Shown one piece after another: positions 52,019-60,855 of a stretch of 64,000 nucleotides of DNA (its first letter is position 1; every line of letters begins with the position of its first letter). Below the pieces are notes generated by a model. The model was not told where the DNA came from and did not search any database. It saw only the letters and a list, made by a program, of their open reading frames with translations. Location of the stretch: NCBI GenBank assembly GCA_009774175.1, contig VSNG01000014.1:16911-80910 (forward strand), written 5' to 3'. Origin of the DNA: Lachnospiraceae bacterium (GTDB lineage Bacteria; Bacillota; Clostridia; Lachnospirales; Lachnospiraceae). The position numbers were made by a program, and so were the translations under genes.

Positions 52019-53431
52019 TTACTGATTGTGATAAGCCTCAAGGCCTTCCGCCACTGCGTCCTCAGCCGCCACTCTTCCGGTTACGATCTCGGGCATGCCG
52101 TCGAAGGTAGATACGCGGCAGTCGCCTGCGAACAGATCCTGTACCGCACCCGTCAGGGATGTGGTGCCTGCCATCATGTTCATCGCCTTGATCTGCAGAC
52201 TGTTAAACTCAGAGGAGTCAACTTCCGGTGCGTTCTTAAGTGCAGATGCGCCGTGCTGTGCAAACTTCGGAACCATCTCGTCAGAGGTCAGATACTCTAC
52301 AAAGCTGACTGCTGCCGCTCTCTTTGCCGGATCGTCCCATGCCTTTCTTGTGATAAAGTAGCCGGAGGAAAGACCGCCAACCAGATCGGTTGCCTTTCTG
52401 CTTCCCTTGCCCGGTACATAGGTTACGTCAAATTTATCCAGTTTTGCCGTATCCAGCGTAGCAGGATCGTTGGGGTCAGACTGGCAGGAGCTTACGATAC
52501 CGCCCACTTTCCAGGAACCGTCGATCAAAAATGCCGCCTTGCCTTCCGTGAACATTGCAAAGGTCTCGTCGTCTGTTGCAGAAAGCGTGTTCTCCGGGAA
52601 ATATCCCAGCTCATACAGCTCTTTGATATCGTTCATGCCGGCGATCCAGCTCTGTCCGCCTTCGTCTGCCGCACTCTCGGGAATCTCCAGATGATTTGCA
52701 GGAGACTGGTTGTTGAAAATAGCGAACTCCCACCAGTAATGAGGGATATTGCCGAGGGCTGCCGCGATGGGCGCATAACCTGCCGCCTTGATCTTCTCGC
52801 AGTCTGCCTTAAACTGATCCATGGTATAGTCCGCGCCGGGCATTGCCACGCCTGCTGCGTCCAGTACCTCGGTGTTTACGAACATTGCCTCCCAGTAACC
52901 GTTAGCCGGCACTGCATATTTCTTGTCATCCACCAAAGATGCGGTAATCAGATCCTCGTTCATGTTGGAAGCGTAATCCGGATACTCCGCGCGGATCTCG
53001 TCGATGGAAACCACCTTGCCCGCTTCGATAAAGCTGTTGGAATCCGCTCCGTTGAAGAAGAACAGTACATCCGGCTCGGAGCCTGTCTCAAAATCCGTTG
53101 CCACTCTTGTCTTAAAGGTCTCGTCCGCAGTTGCGGATGTGTCAACAACCGAATTGCCTGTCTCCGCTTCCCAGGCCTTCACCGCATCCTTATAATTCTG
53201 TGCGTTGGAATCCTCGCCTGCAAAAGTGGTGGTTACTACCAGCTCTACGGGGCCTTCCTGCTCCGCCGCGCCTGTATCTGCACCCGCATCCGCCGCTGCG
53301 CCCGCGTCTGTCTCTGCGCCCGCGCTTTCCGTATTTGTTCCGGTCTGCGCGCTGTCTTCCTTACCGCCGCAAGCCGTCACGGACAGAACCATTGCTCCGG
53401 CAAGCATCATGGAAATCACTTTTTTCTTCAT
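52019..53431 (-). CDS. Sugar ABC transporter substrate-binding lipoprotein
   Basis: A lipoprotein signal with VLSVTACGG leads to an Ala/Asp/Thr-rich linker and an extracellular solute-binding fold of cluster B/CUT1 (ELVVTTTFAGEDSNAQNYKD, GSEPDVLFFFNGADSNSF, MFTEGKAAFLIDGSWKVGGI). The start is the ATG ending at 53431 behind GGGAGGAG. It should capture the oligosaccharide for the two permeases downstream. By genome context the substrate is likely a GlcNAc disaccharide, but the pocket cannot be judged from sequence alone. Confidence 0.94.
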   Translation of the reverse strand: MKKKVISMMLAGAMVLSVTACGGKEDSAQTGTNTESAGAETDAGAAADAGADTGAAEQEGPVELVVTTTFAGEDSNAQNYKDAVKAWEAETGNSVVDTSATADETFKTRVATDFETGSEPDVLFFFNGADSNSFIEAGKVVSIDEIRAEYPDYASNMNEDLITASLVDDKKYAVPANGYWEAMFVNTEVLDAAGVAMPGADYTMDQFKADCEKIKAAGYAPIAAALGNIPHYWWEFAIFNNQSPANHLEIPESAADEGGQSWIAGMNDIKELYELGYFPENTLSATDDETFAMFTEGKAAFLIDGSWKVGGIVSSCQSDPNDPATLDTAKLDKFDVTYVPGKGSRKATDLVGGLSSGYFITRKAWDDPAKRAAAVSFVEYLTSDEMVPKFAQHGASALKNAPEVDSSEFNSLQIKAMNMMAGTTSLTGAVQDLFAGDCRVSTFDGMPEIVTGRVAAEDAVAEGLEAYHNQ

Positions 53432-53541
53432 ACCCTTCTCCTCCCTTTCTCTTAAGAACATGTAATTCTTTGTTGTTTATGTACTTATCATACTCTGTAA
53501 AAGGGATGCAGAAAATTGTTGGTATTGTTCTTTTTTGCCTT

Positions 53542-55338
53542 TTATTGTTCGGTTGGCAAATCTGTTTTGAGCAAAATTGTACTGACCGTATTTTTCTCTT
53601 CGCCCCCATATATAAACAATCCACAATCAGAACCGTATATCATCTTAAGTCTCTGGTCAACATTACGAATCCCCAGGCTGACTCTCTTTTCTTTGGAGGG
53701 CTGAATGTCCTGTGACAAAAGCCTGTTAATCCTGGCACGATCCTCCGTGGTCAGACGGCCGTTATCCTCCACCTCAATGCACAGATACCCGTCCTCTCTC
53801 TCAAACAGCCGGATGACAATCCTTCCCTGTCTGGCAATATCCATGCCATGCTCCACAGCATTCTCCACAATGGGCTGAATAATCAGACGCGGCACCTGCA
53901 CCGACATAAGCCGCTCGTCAATCTCTTTGGTACAGTGAAACTTTGTCCCAAACCGCTGGGAAATGATATACAGATAAGCGTCCGCATAGGCCATTTCCTC
54001 CGCCACAGAGTGAAACTGCCTCTCGTTTCTGTTCATGGTCTCCCCCAGCATGGTAGAAAGAGCCTCGATCATGCCGCTGACCTTTTCGTTCCCGTTAAGG
54101 CGCGCCTCCCAGTTGATAATCTCCAGCGTGTTATTCAGGAAATGCGGATTAATCTGCGATTGCAGGGCCATAATTTTAGCGTCCCTTAAGGCTATTTCTT
54201 CCAGATAGATTTTGTCAAACTGGTTCTTTAACCGCAGGGACATATGGTTAAAGGATTCCTTCATATGATAAAATTCCTCATTGTCTTCTTCGTTTATAAC
54301 CTGTATGCCAAGGTTTCCATTCCTGACCGCATCTGCCGCCGCCATAAGATCCTGCAGCGGTACCGTCACCTTCTTATGAAAGAAGCGCATCATCTGCACC
54401 ACTAAGGGGATCATAAAAAGAAACAGAATCAGGAAAAAATACTGCATCACCGCCATTTCGGCGTAAGTGATACTGTTATCCAGACTGACCAGCAGCACAA
54501 GGGTGCCGCCATACATATTGATTTTACGGAACGCATGGGAATAGCCGCCCGCCTTGTACTGATATACCGCGTCCTGTTTTCCAAGGGCGGACGCAATATA
54601 ATCAAAGTCATGCCCGCTTCGTCCCTCGTTCTCCATTCTGCCCGGGAAAACCAACTCCCCGTTCCAGTACAGGGCCACGTCCGCGTACCCCCATATCCCC
54701 GTATAGCTTTTCATCAGGGAATCCTGATCCAGCTCCAAAGCCAGTACGGCATAGGGAACGAACTTGGAAGTGACCAGATTTCTCACCATATATATCCTGC
54801 CTTCCACCCCCACCAGCGTGGTGTTGGTGTCAAGGGTCTTTGCCACCTCCAGTATTTCTTTCCGGGCGCGGGTATTAAAGAAGCGGATGTCCTGATAGGT
54901 ACCGCCGTTACTCTCGTTTAACGCATAATAGCACAGCGCCGGATCGTTGAGCACTACCAGCTCCGCGCTCCGGCAGTTATTATCATAGGCATACTGCTGG
55001 CGCAGGTATTCTTCCACGCTCTTCTTGAAATCCGTGCGGTCCTTCACCCCGAAGTACTGCCTGTATTTATCCGAAATCACCGCCATATAGGAGGCGTTCT
55101 TCGAGGCCGTCTCACAGTTCTCCAGCTGAATCTGCATGATCTCCACCGTCTTGTCAACGGAAGCCAGAATGGTGCGTTCCACCTGTTCAAGCATATTTTT
55201 GCCCATCAGCATAATCACTACCAGAATCATAAAAAACAACGGCAAAAACCACCCAAATACGAGCCTCCTTACCATGCTCCATCTGAGTGATTTTTTCCGC
55301 TTACGTTCCCTTTTATCCGTTCCTGCCGCCATATCCAT
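53542..55338 (-). CDS. YesM-type sensor histidine kinase
   Basis: A 598-residue membrane kinase. A first helix (LVFGWFLPLFFMILVVIMLM) is followed by an extracellular Cache-like domain of about 245 residues, then a second helix (VMQYFFLILFLFMIPLVVQM), HAMP, the His-kinase domain with QSQINPHFLNNTLEIINWEA (His of about 400) and HATPase region IQPIVENAVEHGMDIARQGR. It most probably phosphorylates the AraC-type regulator at 49284-50111. The ABC transporter genes separate the two, a less common layout. Confidence 0.94.
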   Translation of the reverse strand: MDMAAGTDKRERKRKKSLRWSMVRRLVFGWFLPLFFMILVVIMLMGKNMLEQVERTILASVDKTVEIMQIQLENCETASKNASYMAVISDKYRQYFGVKDRTDFKKSVEEYLRQQYAYDNNCRSAELVVLNDPALCYYALNESNGGTYQDIRFFNTRARKEILEVAKTLDTNTTLVGVEGRIYMVRNLVTSKFVPYAVLALELDQDSLMKSYTGIWGYADVALYWNGELVFPGRMENEGRSGHDFDYIASALGKQDAVYQYKAGGYSHAFRKINMYGGTLVLLVSLDNSITYAEMAVMQYFFLILFLFMIPLVVQMMRFFHKKVTVPLQDLMAAADAVRNGNLGIQVINEEDNEEFYHMKESFNHMSLRLKNQFDKIYLEEIALRDAKIMALQSQINPHFLNNTLEIINWEARLNGNEKVSGMIEALSTMLGETMNRNERQFHSVAEEMAYADAYLYIISQRFGTKFHCTKEIDERLMSVQVPRLIIQPIVENAVEHGMDIARQGRIVIRLFEREDGYLCIEVEDNGRLTTEDRARINRLLSQDIQPSKEKRVSLGIRNVDQRLKMIYGSDCGLFIYGGEEKNTVSTILLKTDLPTEQ

Positions 55339-55489
55339 GGCTATCCCATCCTTTTCCTGATGCAGTCCGGCAGATCGAACGCCGGACCGCCATACTGTTT
55401 GCGGAGAAATATCTCCCGCCTGCTTTCATTCCATTCGTCTGGGTCTATTATAGCTGATCACCCGGATTCCTGCACTCCTTTCTTTTCTC

Positions 55490-56902
55490 CTACAGCGACA
55501 GAAATTCTTCAAACACCCGGCAGAACTTGGCCGCCTCCTCCTTCTCCTTCATCTCGCAGAAGATTCTTAACAGCGGCTCCGTACCTGAAAATCTGACGGA
55601 AATCCATCCGCCGTCCTCCAGATAAATCTTAAGGCCGTCCAGATAGGACACCTGCTTCACCTGATAAGGAATGGGAGGAAGCTCTTTATCATGCAAAAGC
55701 TGCTTCTGAATTTCCTCCTTCTTTTTCGGGCTGAAACGATAATCCCTTTCCTCCAGAGCCATACCGCCGAACTCCCTGCGAATGGTCTCCATAATCTCGG
55801 AAAGCCGCATTCCCGTTACAGCAATCATTTCCACAAGAAGAGCGGAAGCATAGATGCCGTCCTTTCCTTTGATATGTCCCCTTACCGCCATACCGCCCGA
55901 GGACTCTCCCCCGATAATGGCGTCTGTGGCAAACATCTTCGCGGAAATATGCTTGAACCCCACAGGCACTTCATAGCACTGCTCTCCGAAGCTCTCGGCC
56001 ACCCGGTCAAGCAGATGGGTGGTACAGATGTTTCTGACCGCAGGCCCGTGCCATCCCTTATATTTCACCAGATAATAATACAGCAGCACCAGAATGTCAT
56101 TGGGATGCAGGAAATTACCCTTATCGTCGATCACGCCGATCCGATCCGCGTCGCCGTCGGTGGCAAGCCCCAGATCGCAGCGTCTGTCGATCACATAGTT
56201 TTGCAGGGCGCGCAATGTCTCCGCCGTAGGAGCCGGAAGCTTGCCGCCAAAAAGCGTATCGTGTCTCTCATGTATGGTTTCCACCTCGCATCTTGCCGTC
56301 ATGAGAATGGTCTTTAAGGAGGTTTCGCTAACGCCGTACATCGGATCCAGCGCAACCCGTAGTCCCCGCTTCTTGATCAGATCCATATCCACCGTATCAA
56401 TGATGCTGTCCAGATATTCGTTTAAGGGGTAAATTTCCTCGATCAGACCCTTTTCCAGTCCCTCGGCATAGTTCATCTCGTCCACGGGAATATCCGTCAC
56501 CTCGTTAATATAGCGCTCTATATCCGCCGTCTGCCCCTCGTCCGCATCCCTGCCGCCGTAGGTAAATACCTTGATACCGTTGTAGACCGCAGGATTGTGG
56601 CTTGCCGTAATCATCATACCGTAGTGGTATTCATGCTTCATTACATAGAACATCACAAGGGGCGTGGGCGCCGATTTATTGATCAGGCTGGCCTTGATCC
56701 CTTCCGCCGCAAAAACCTGCGCAGCCCACTGCATCGCCTCCTTGGACAGAAACCGCCTGTCATATCCAAGCACCACGCCCTCCTGCTCCACCTTCTCCTC
56801 ACGCATCTTATCACAGATAGCTCTGGATAAAATCTGAATGTTTTCCTTTGTAAATTCATCTCCTATGACTGCTCTCCAGCCGCCCGTTCCAAACTTAATC
56901 AT
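55490..56902 (-). CDS. Phosphohexomutase (phosphoglucomutase/phosphomannomutase family)
   Basis: A 470-residue alpha-D-phosphohexomutase with the active serine in MMITASHNPAVYNGIKVF (Ser101), metal loop ATDGDADRIGVIDDKG and the sugar-binding GGESSGGMAVRGHIKG. The C-terminal domain contains the phosphate-binding RFSGTEPLLRIFCEM. In the context of GH94 upstream and NagA/NagB downstream I infer GlcNAc-1-P to GlcNAc-6-P conversion, as known for the mutase in Vibrio chitobiose operons. Glucose-1-P remains an alternative. Confidence 0.9.
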   Translation of the reverse strand: MIKFGTGGWRAVIGDEFTKENIQILSRAICDKMREEKVEQEGVVLGYDRRFLSKEAMQWAAQVFAAEGIKASLINKSAPTPLVMFYVMKHEYHYGMMITASHNPAVYNGIKVFTYGGRDADEGQTADIERYINEVTDIPVDEMNYAEGLEKGLIEEIYPLNEYLDSIIDTVDMDLIKKRGLRVALDPMYGVSETSLKTILMTARCEVETIHERHDTLFGGKLPAPTAETLRALQNYVIDRRCDLGLATDGDADRIGVIDDKGNFLHPNDILVLLYYYLVKYKGWHGPAVRNICTTHLLDRVAESFGEQCYEVPVGFKHISAKMFATDAIIGGESSGGMAVRGHIKGKDGIYASALLVEMIAVTGMRLSEIMETIRREFGGMALEERDYRFSPKKKEEIQKQLLHDKELPPIPYQVKQVSYLDGLKIYLEDGGWISVRFSGTEPLLRIFCEMKEKEEAAKFCRVFEEFLSL

Positions 56903-56981
56903 TTTATACCCTCCTTTTTATCTCCACACAGCCTTGCCTTCTGTTTCCTGATCATGGCTTCCCTGTTTCGTTCTTTGAAAG

Positions 56982-59396
56982 TCATTTCACTCCCATGATA
57001 ACCTCCACCGTATGCCTGCTGCCGGCTTCCATGGGTACAATCCGCTCTACGGCTGCGCCGTCCACCCGGATTTCCCTGACGCCCTTCATCACCCCGTCTG
57101 GATTGCTCACCTGAATGTCATACACCGCGCCTCTCCATTCGCGAACCGCCTGGAAGGATTTCCAGTCCGCCGGAATACAGGGATCAATATTGAGACGGTC
57201 ATAGTCCGGCCGTATTCCCAGCATATATCTGGTCGCCGAAAAGTACGACCAGCCGCCGGAGCCTGTCATAAACGGGTGTCTTGCCCTGCCGTAGGCGCTG
57301 TGATCCTTCCCCACAACAAACTGACAGTAGGAATAGGGCTCCGACTCCCGCGTTTCAATCATATCGTTCTGCCCGTAAGGACTGAGCGCATCATAAAACT
57401 TCATTGCCAGATCCCCTCTGCCTCTCTTGCAGGCCGCAGCCCAGGCCCAGGGATTGGGGTGGGAAAAAATTGCGCCATTTTCCTTAAGGCCCGGATATAC
57501 CCTGGTCACAAACCCGATATCATCATCCGGCACCGTATAGGAAGGCGTATTCAGCAAAAGTCCGTAAGGCGTATACAAATACCTGTCGATGGCCGCAAGC
57601 GCCTGATCTGCTTTCTCCTCATCCGCCGCTTCCGAGAGCACCGCCCAGGCATTGGATTCCAGATGTACCCTGCCCTCCGCATCTTCTTTCGTACCTATCT
57701 TTTTTCCCTTTGCGGTGATGCCTCTGATAAACCATTCGCCGTCCCAAAGCTGGGTATTGCACACTTCCTTCACTTTTTCCGCCAGCCGTGTATATTGCTC
57801 GACATCCGCATCCCTGCCAAGGCGCCTTGCCAGTCCCACAAACTGCTCCAGCGCCCAGTAATGGAGAAAGCTTACCATGGCGCTCTCGCCGCCGCCCAGA
57901 TTCAGGCAGTCGTTCCAGTCCGCCCGCAATCCCTTGCAGATACCCGTCTGTCCCACCTGCCTGGCGGAAAAATCCAGAATCCGCTTCAAATGATCATAAA
58001 CGCTCTCACCTTCTCTGTCTCCCTCCAGAAAGGTATCCGCATAGGGAAGCTTTACATCTGCAAATGCCCGGTCTCCCGTCTCCTTGATGTATTCTGTCAC
58101 AGCGGCCACAAGCCAGAGCGCGTCATCGGAGCAGGCGTCCTTTAATCCGTGGATGATACTGTTTTTGTCCGGCTCCGGTATCACGGTAGGGGACTTAAAG
58201 GGCTTTGAACCGTTATCTTCCATAAACCACTCCGGCTGGAACAGATGCAGCCCGTAGCCCTCGCTTGTCAATCCGCGTAAAAGCTGTTCCATGCGTTCCC
58301 TGCACTTGTCCGGATTGGAATGGGGAATGGTCATTGCGTCCTGCGCCGTATCCCGGTAACCCAGCCCCACTCTGCCGCCCACTTCGATAAAGGAGGCGAA
58401 GCGGGAAAACATAACGTTAATTTCCGACTGGTAAAGGGTCCAGGTATTGATCAGCGTATTCATGCCCTCGTTGGGCGTCTGAATCTGCAATTTACCGCAT
58501 TTCTCCTCCCAGTAGTTTTTCAGATCTTCGCGGGCCAGATCCACCGCCTTATGATCCGCATATTTTGCACGGACACGTCTGCCCTCTTCCCGTCTGCCCT
58601 CTCCCAGCATGAAGATAAGCCGCACTTCCTCCCCGGGCTGCAAAGTCAGGTTTTTCTGTAAGCTGCCGCAGTGGTTGCCGCCTTTTTCATGGGAGGAATA
58701 GCATCTGCCCTCCACAACCGCCGCCGGGTTTGTCTCCGTATTGTAAGTCCCGATAAACCGGTCTCTCATACAGTCAAAACCGTCCGGCGTAAAATCGGCC
58801 GTATAATACTGATAGCCCTGCTCCTCATAAAACAGGTCTTCTTCAATGATGCCGTCCTCACAGGAGGCGCCGGCGCAGTAAAGGCTCATCTGATAATTCT
58901 GATTGTCGATCATAATATGATGGAAGGAAAATTCCAGATAAGAAAACACGCTTAAGTTCCGCACCGTATCTCCCGTATTTTTGATTTTCACATCCCAAAG
59001 CTGCACCGCCTCGCCCCGCGGAATCAAAACCGTCTGGGACGCTTTGATATCCGCATATTCACATTCATATACCGTATAGGACATGCCGTGCCGGCAGACA
59101 TACTTTGCCTGATCAAGCGGCTTTCCCACCGGCTGCCATGATACGGACCAGTAATCCGCACTGTCATTGTCCCGCAGATACACATAAAAGCCGGGCCTGT
59201 CCATAGGCACTGCATTGCCCCTAAACCGGCTGATTCTGTGATATTCCGGCGTTTTATAAAAGAGATAGCCGCCGGCCGTGTGGTTCACCACCGCCGCCAT
59301 ATCCTCCACGCCCAGGTAATTTGTCCAGGAACAGGGCAGATCCACCCTGTCGATAACATACTCCCTGTTTTCATTGTCAAAATGTCCGTACCGCAT
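56982..59396 (-). CDS. GH94 phosphorylase, probably N,N'-diacetylchitobiose phosphorylase
   Basis: The 804-residue protein begins MRYGHFDNENREYVIDRVDL and has the GH94 organisation: N-terminal beta-sandwich, helical linker, (alpha/alpha)6 barrel and small C-terminal sheet. The general acid is Asp493 in GLRADWNDCLNLGGGESAMV, matching the known Vibrio ChbP aspartate (about 492). Family GLGYRDTAQDAM also occurs. It phosphorolyses beta-linked disaccharides; ChbP gives GlcNAc-1-P and GlcNAc. NagA, NagB and a mutase in the same cluster favour chitobiose over cellobiose. The ATG ending at 59396 follows GGGAGGG; upstream codons are rejected. Confidence 0.85.
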   Translation of the reverse strand: MRYGHFDNENREYVIDRVDLPCSWTNYLGVEDMAAVVNHTAGGYLFYKTPEYHRISRFRGNAVPMDRPGFYVYLRDNDSADYWSVSWQPVGKPLDQAKYVCRHGMSYTVYECEYADIKASQTVLIPRGEAVQLWDVKIKNTGDTVRNLSVFSYLEFSFHHIMIDNQNYQMSLYCAGASCEDGIIEEDLFYEEQGYQYYTADFTPDGFDCMRDRFIGTYNTETNPAAVVEGRCYSSHEKGGNHCGSLQKNLTLQPGEEVRLIFMLGEGRREEGRRVRAKYADHKAVDLAREDLKNYWEEKCGKLQIQTPNEGMNTLINTWTLYQSEINVMFSRFASFIEVGGRVGLGYRDTAQDAMTIPHSNPDKCRERMEQLLRGLTSEGYGLHLFQPEWFMEDNGSKPFKSPTVIPEPDKNSIIHGLKDACSDDALWLVAAVTEYIKETGDRAFADVKLPYADTFLEGDREGESVYDHLKRILDFSARQVGQTGICKGLRADWNDCLNLGGGESAMVSFLHYWALEQFVGLARRLGRDADVEQYTRLAEKVKEVCNTQLWDGEWFIRGITAKGKKIGTKEDAEGRVHLESNAWAVLSEAADEEKADQALAAIDRYLYTPYGLLLNTPSYTVPDDDIGFVTRVYPGLKENGAIFSHPNPWAWAAACKRGRGDLAMKFYDALSPYGQNDMIETRESEPYSYCQFVVGKDHSAYGRARHPFMTGSGGWSYFSATRYMLGIRPDYDRLNIDPCIPADWKSFQAVREWRGAVYDIQVSNPDGVMKGVREIRVDGAAVERIVPMEAGSRHTVEVIMGVK

Positions 59397-59480
59397 GCTT
59401 GTTACCCTCCCTTTCTGCCGCACCCCGATATTCTGTTTCCCCGTCAAATTTTCCTTCTCCTGTCATGTTTTCCTGCTTCT

Positions 59481-59510
59481 ATTATAGGGATTTTCCAGCC
59501 GAAATGAAAA
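59481..59510 (-). promoter_or_regulatory. Candidate promoter of the GH94 gene
   Basis: On the minus strand TATAAT lies at 59481-59486, with TTTCAT 17 bp or TTTTCA 18 bp upstream as a weak -35. The leader to the ATG would be about 80 bases. A weak -35 is usual for regulator-dependent promoters and fits control by the AraC-type regulator. Confidence 0.45.
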
Positions 59511-59584
59511 GAGCATAAGATGTGATAATTTGCATTTTTTTGTTCTTTGCGCGCAAAAGAGGACTCTGCTTATGCGCGCAAAAA

Positions 59585-59610
59585 AAGAAGTCTTATCGCT
59601 AAGACTTCTT
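59585..59610 (-). terminator. Intrinsic terminator of tRNA-Leu(CAG)
   Basis: AAGAAGTCTTA and TAAGACTTCTT form an 11-bp stem with loop TCGC, followed on the minus strand by a run of seven T. It ends four bases from the tRNA 3' end. Confidence 0.85.
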
Positions 59611-59614
59611 TCCG

Positions 59615-59698
59615 TGCAGGAAAAGAGACTTGAACTCTCATGGTATTGCTACCACACGGACCTGAACCGTGCGCGTCTGCCAATTCCGCCATTCCTGC
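59615..59698 (-). tRNA. tRNA-Leu (anticodon CAG)
   Basis: The 84-nt gene has the acceptor pair GCAGGAA/TTCCTGC, the anticodon arm CACGG-TTCAGGT-CCGTG giving CAG, a long class II variable arm and GTTCAAGTC in the T arm. It decodes CUG. An intrinsic terminator follows immediately. It stands opposite to tRNA-Leu(AAG). Confidence 0.95.
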
Positions 59699-59794
59699 GA
59701 ACAAATGTTATTTTAACTTCTTTTATGTCTGCTGTCAACCCCTTAAATAAAAATCCTGTATTAAAATTGCTGTTAAAATATTTTATAAAAGCCC

Positions 59795-59823
59795 TTGACT
59801 TTTTTCGCACAAAACAGTATTAT
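59795..59823 (+). promoter_or_regulatory. Strong sigma-A promoter of tRNA-Leu(AAG)
   Basis: TTGACT and TATTAT are separated by exactly 17 bp and lie 22 bp before the tRNA 5' end. The region is AT-rich, with a preceding run of A/T. This fits a stable-RNA promoter. Confidence 0.75.
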
Positions 59824-59845
59824 ATTACTTGCGTTGTGAACGTAT

Positions 59846-59929
59846 GCGGAAGTGCTGGAATTGGCAGACAGGCTAGACTAAGGATCTAGTGTTGGAAACG
59901 ACGTGAGGGTTCAAGTCCCTTCTTCCGCA
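59846..59929 (+). tRNA. tRNA-Leu (anticodon AAG)
   Basis: The 84-nt gene has acceptor arms GCGGAAG/CTTCCGC, the anticodon arm CTAGA-CTAAGGA-TCTAG with anticodon AAG, a class II variable arm and GGTTCAAGTCC. A34 is presumably converted to inosine. The gene is followed by an intrinsic terminator and then by fragmentary accessory DNA, so its 3' end is a candidate attachment site. Confidence 0.95.
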
Positions 59930-59943
59930 GTCTTGTCAGAGGG

Positions 59944-59986
59944 CTGAAAGCTTTGATGATTCATCAAAGCTTTCAGTTCTTTTTTT
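59944..59986 (+). terminator. Intrinsic terminator of tRNA-Leu(AAG)
   Basis: A 16-bp perfect inverted repeat (CTGAAAGCTTTGATGA and its complement) is followed by TTCTTTTTTT. It is near-symmetric and may also stop transcription from the minus strand. Confidence 0.9.
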
Positions 59987-59997
59987 ACAAATAGAAA

Positions 59998-60299
59998 AAT
60001 TTGACTGTACCATTTTCAAAAATTTCTTATCATTAAACTGCTCGTTAGTCAGAAATTCTCCATTATAAAACATGGCCCTTTTCTTCGATATGCGGATGCC
60101 TCGCCGCCTCTGTAAACTGCGGAATTTTTTGCAGAGGAAAAAATACAAAGCCCCTGCTTTCCTTTTTCTTTGGAATCCCTTATACATTCGTATAATAACT
60201 CATTCGAATATCCATGTCCCTTAAAGGAGCCCGAAACGATATGGCGCAGCAAATATGCTTCCCGTCAATATTTTCTTTTGTTACTTTTATATATTCCAC
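59998..60299 (-). pseudogene. Broken YoaP-like N-acetyltransferase
   Basis: Three pieces in different frames spell a YoaP-type GNAT. The first is VEYIKVTKENIDGKHICCAI from a GTG ending at 60299. A piece near 60150-60250 reads VSGSFKGHGYSNELLYECIR, DSKEKGKQGLCI. A C-terminal piece near 59960-60085 reads FYNGEFLTNEQFNDKKFLKM. Between them large parts of the ~250-residue family are missing and the frame changes. It is a deletion-ridden remnant. The reading of its family is based on the recalled VSGSFKGHGYSN and FYNGEFLTNE patterns. Confidence 0.75.
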
Positions 60300-60328
60300 T
60301 TCTCTTTCCTCCGCAAATTTGTATTTCC

Positions 60329-60658
60329 TCACATCGGTGTTCCCACTTCTATCAGATTCCCGTCCAGATCATAAAAGCGAATTACCTTTTGTCCCCAGCT
60401 GTGCGTCATAAGGCGGTTGACGTATTGCACCCCTGGATAGAGCTTTTCCAGCTTTTCGATAAACGCTTCTATATCCTGCTCTTCAAAATACAATTCGCAG
60501 GCGTTATTTTCCGGAATAATATCCTTTCCAAGAAATTCCTTCCAGATCTTCTCATCCTGCAGCGCAAGCCCTTCCGTTAAAATCATATTACCATCATTGT
60601 CAAGTATCATATTAAGACCAAACAAATCGTAAAAGCCCGATACCTTATCCCAAAACAT
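60329..60658 (-). CDS. Chimeric ORF: methyltransferase-like start joined to a VOC/glyoxalase domain
   Basis: The last ~90 residues (LTEGLALQDEKIWKEFLGKD, CELYFEEQDIEAFIEKLEKL, HSWGQKVIRFYDLDGNLIEV) are the C-terminal two thirds of a glyoxalase/VOC protein. The first 13 residues, MFWDKVSGFYDLF, instead match the start of class I SAM methyltransferases. The VOC N-terminal beta-alpha unit is missing. GGGGGAG precedes the ATG ending at 60658, so it may still be translated. A deletion between two former neighbours is the simplest explanation; activity is unlikely without the missing metal ligand. Confidence 0.65.
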   Translation of the reverse strand: MFWDKVSGFYDLFGLNMILDNDGNMILTEGLALQDEKIWKEFLGKDIIPENNACELYFEEQDIEAFIEKLEKLYPGVQYVNRLMTHSWGQKVIRFYDLDGNLIEVGTPM

Positions 60659-60694
60659 AAAGTCTCCCCCTGTTTCCTCCTGATATAATAGCAT

Positions 60695-60840
60695 TCACGC
60701 CAGCGGATCGAATGCCCCTGACGATAACGATTTCAGTCTGTTGGCCCATTCCTTGGCCAAAATGGCAATGGATGTTTCAGAGGTAAACGGATTACCCAGC
60801 CCTCTGAAATAGGCGCTGTTCCTATCAAAAAGGTACCTGG
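60695..60840 (-). pseudogene. Unidentified protein-tail remnant
   Basis: In one minus frame the stretch encodes YFRGLGNPFTSETSIAILAK and EWANRLKSLSSGAFDPLA before a TGA, with protein-like composition. No start is present and the upstream part is cut at about 60840, where the VLP fragment begins on the other strand. I do not recognise the family. Confidence 0.3.
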
Positions 60841-60855
60841 GGAGTATGCCCTGCG

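Noticed and set aside
52028..53455. Long open frame on the plus strand opposite the binding-protein gene (475 codons)
   Set aside because: It is antisense to a clear lipoprotein gene, has a cysteine- and arginine-rich composition unlike real proteins and lacks a ribosome site.
57012..58145. 377-codon plus-strand open frame in the GH94 gene
   Set aside because: Antisense to the strongly supported phosphorylase, with no start signal or known motif.
59546..59580. Repeated GCGCGCAAAA motifs near tRNA-Leu(CAG)
   Set aside because: Two short copies, one overlapping the terminator T-run; too short for a repeat or att site claim.
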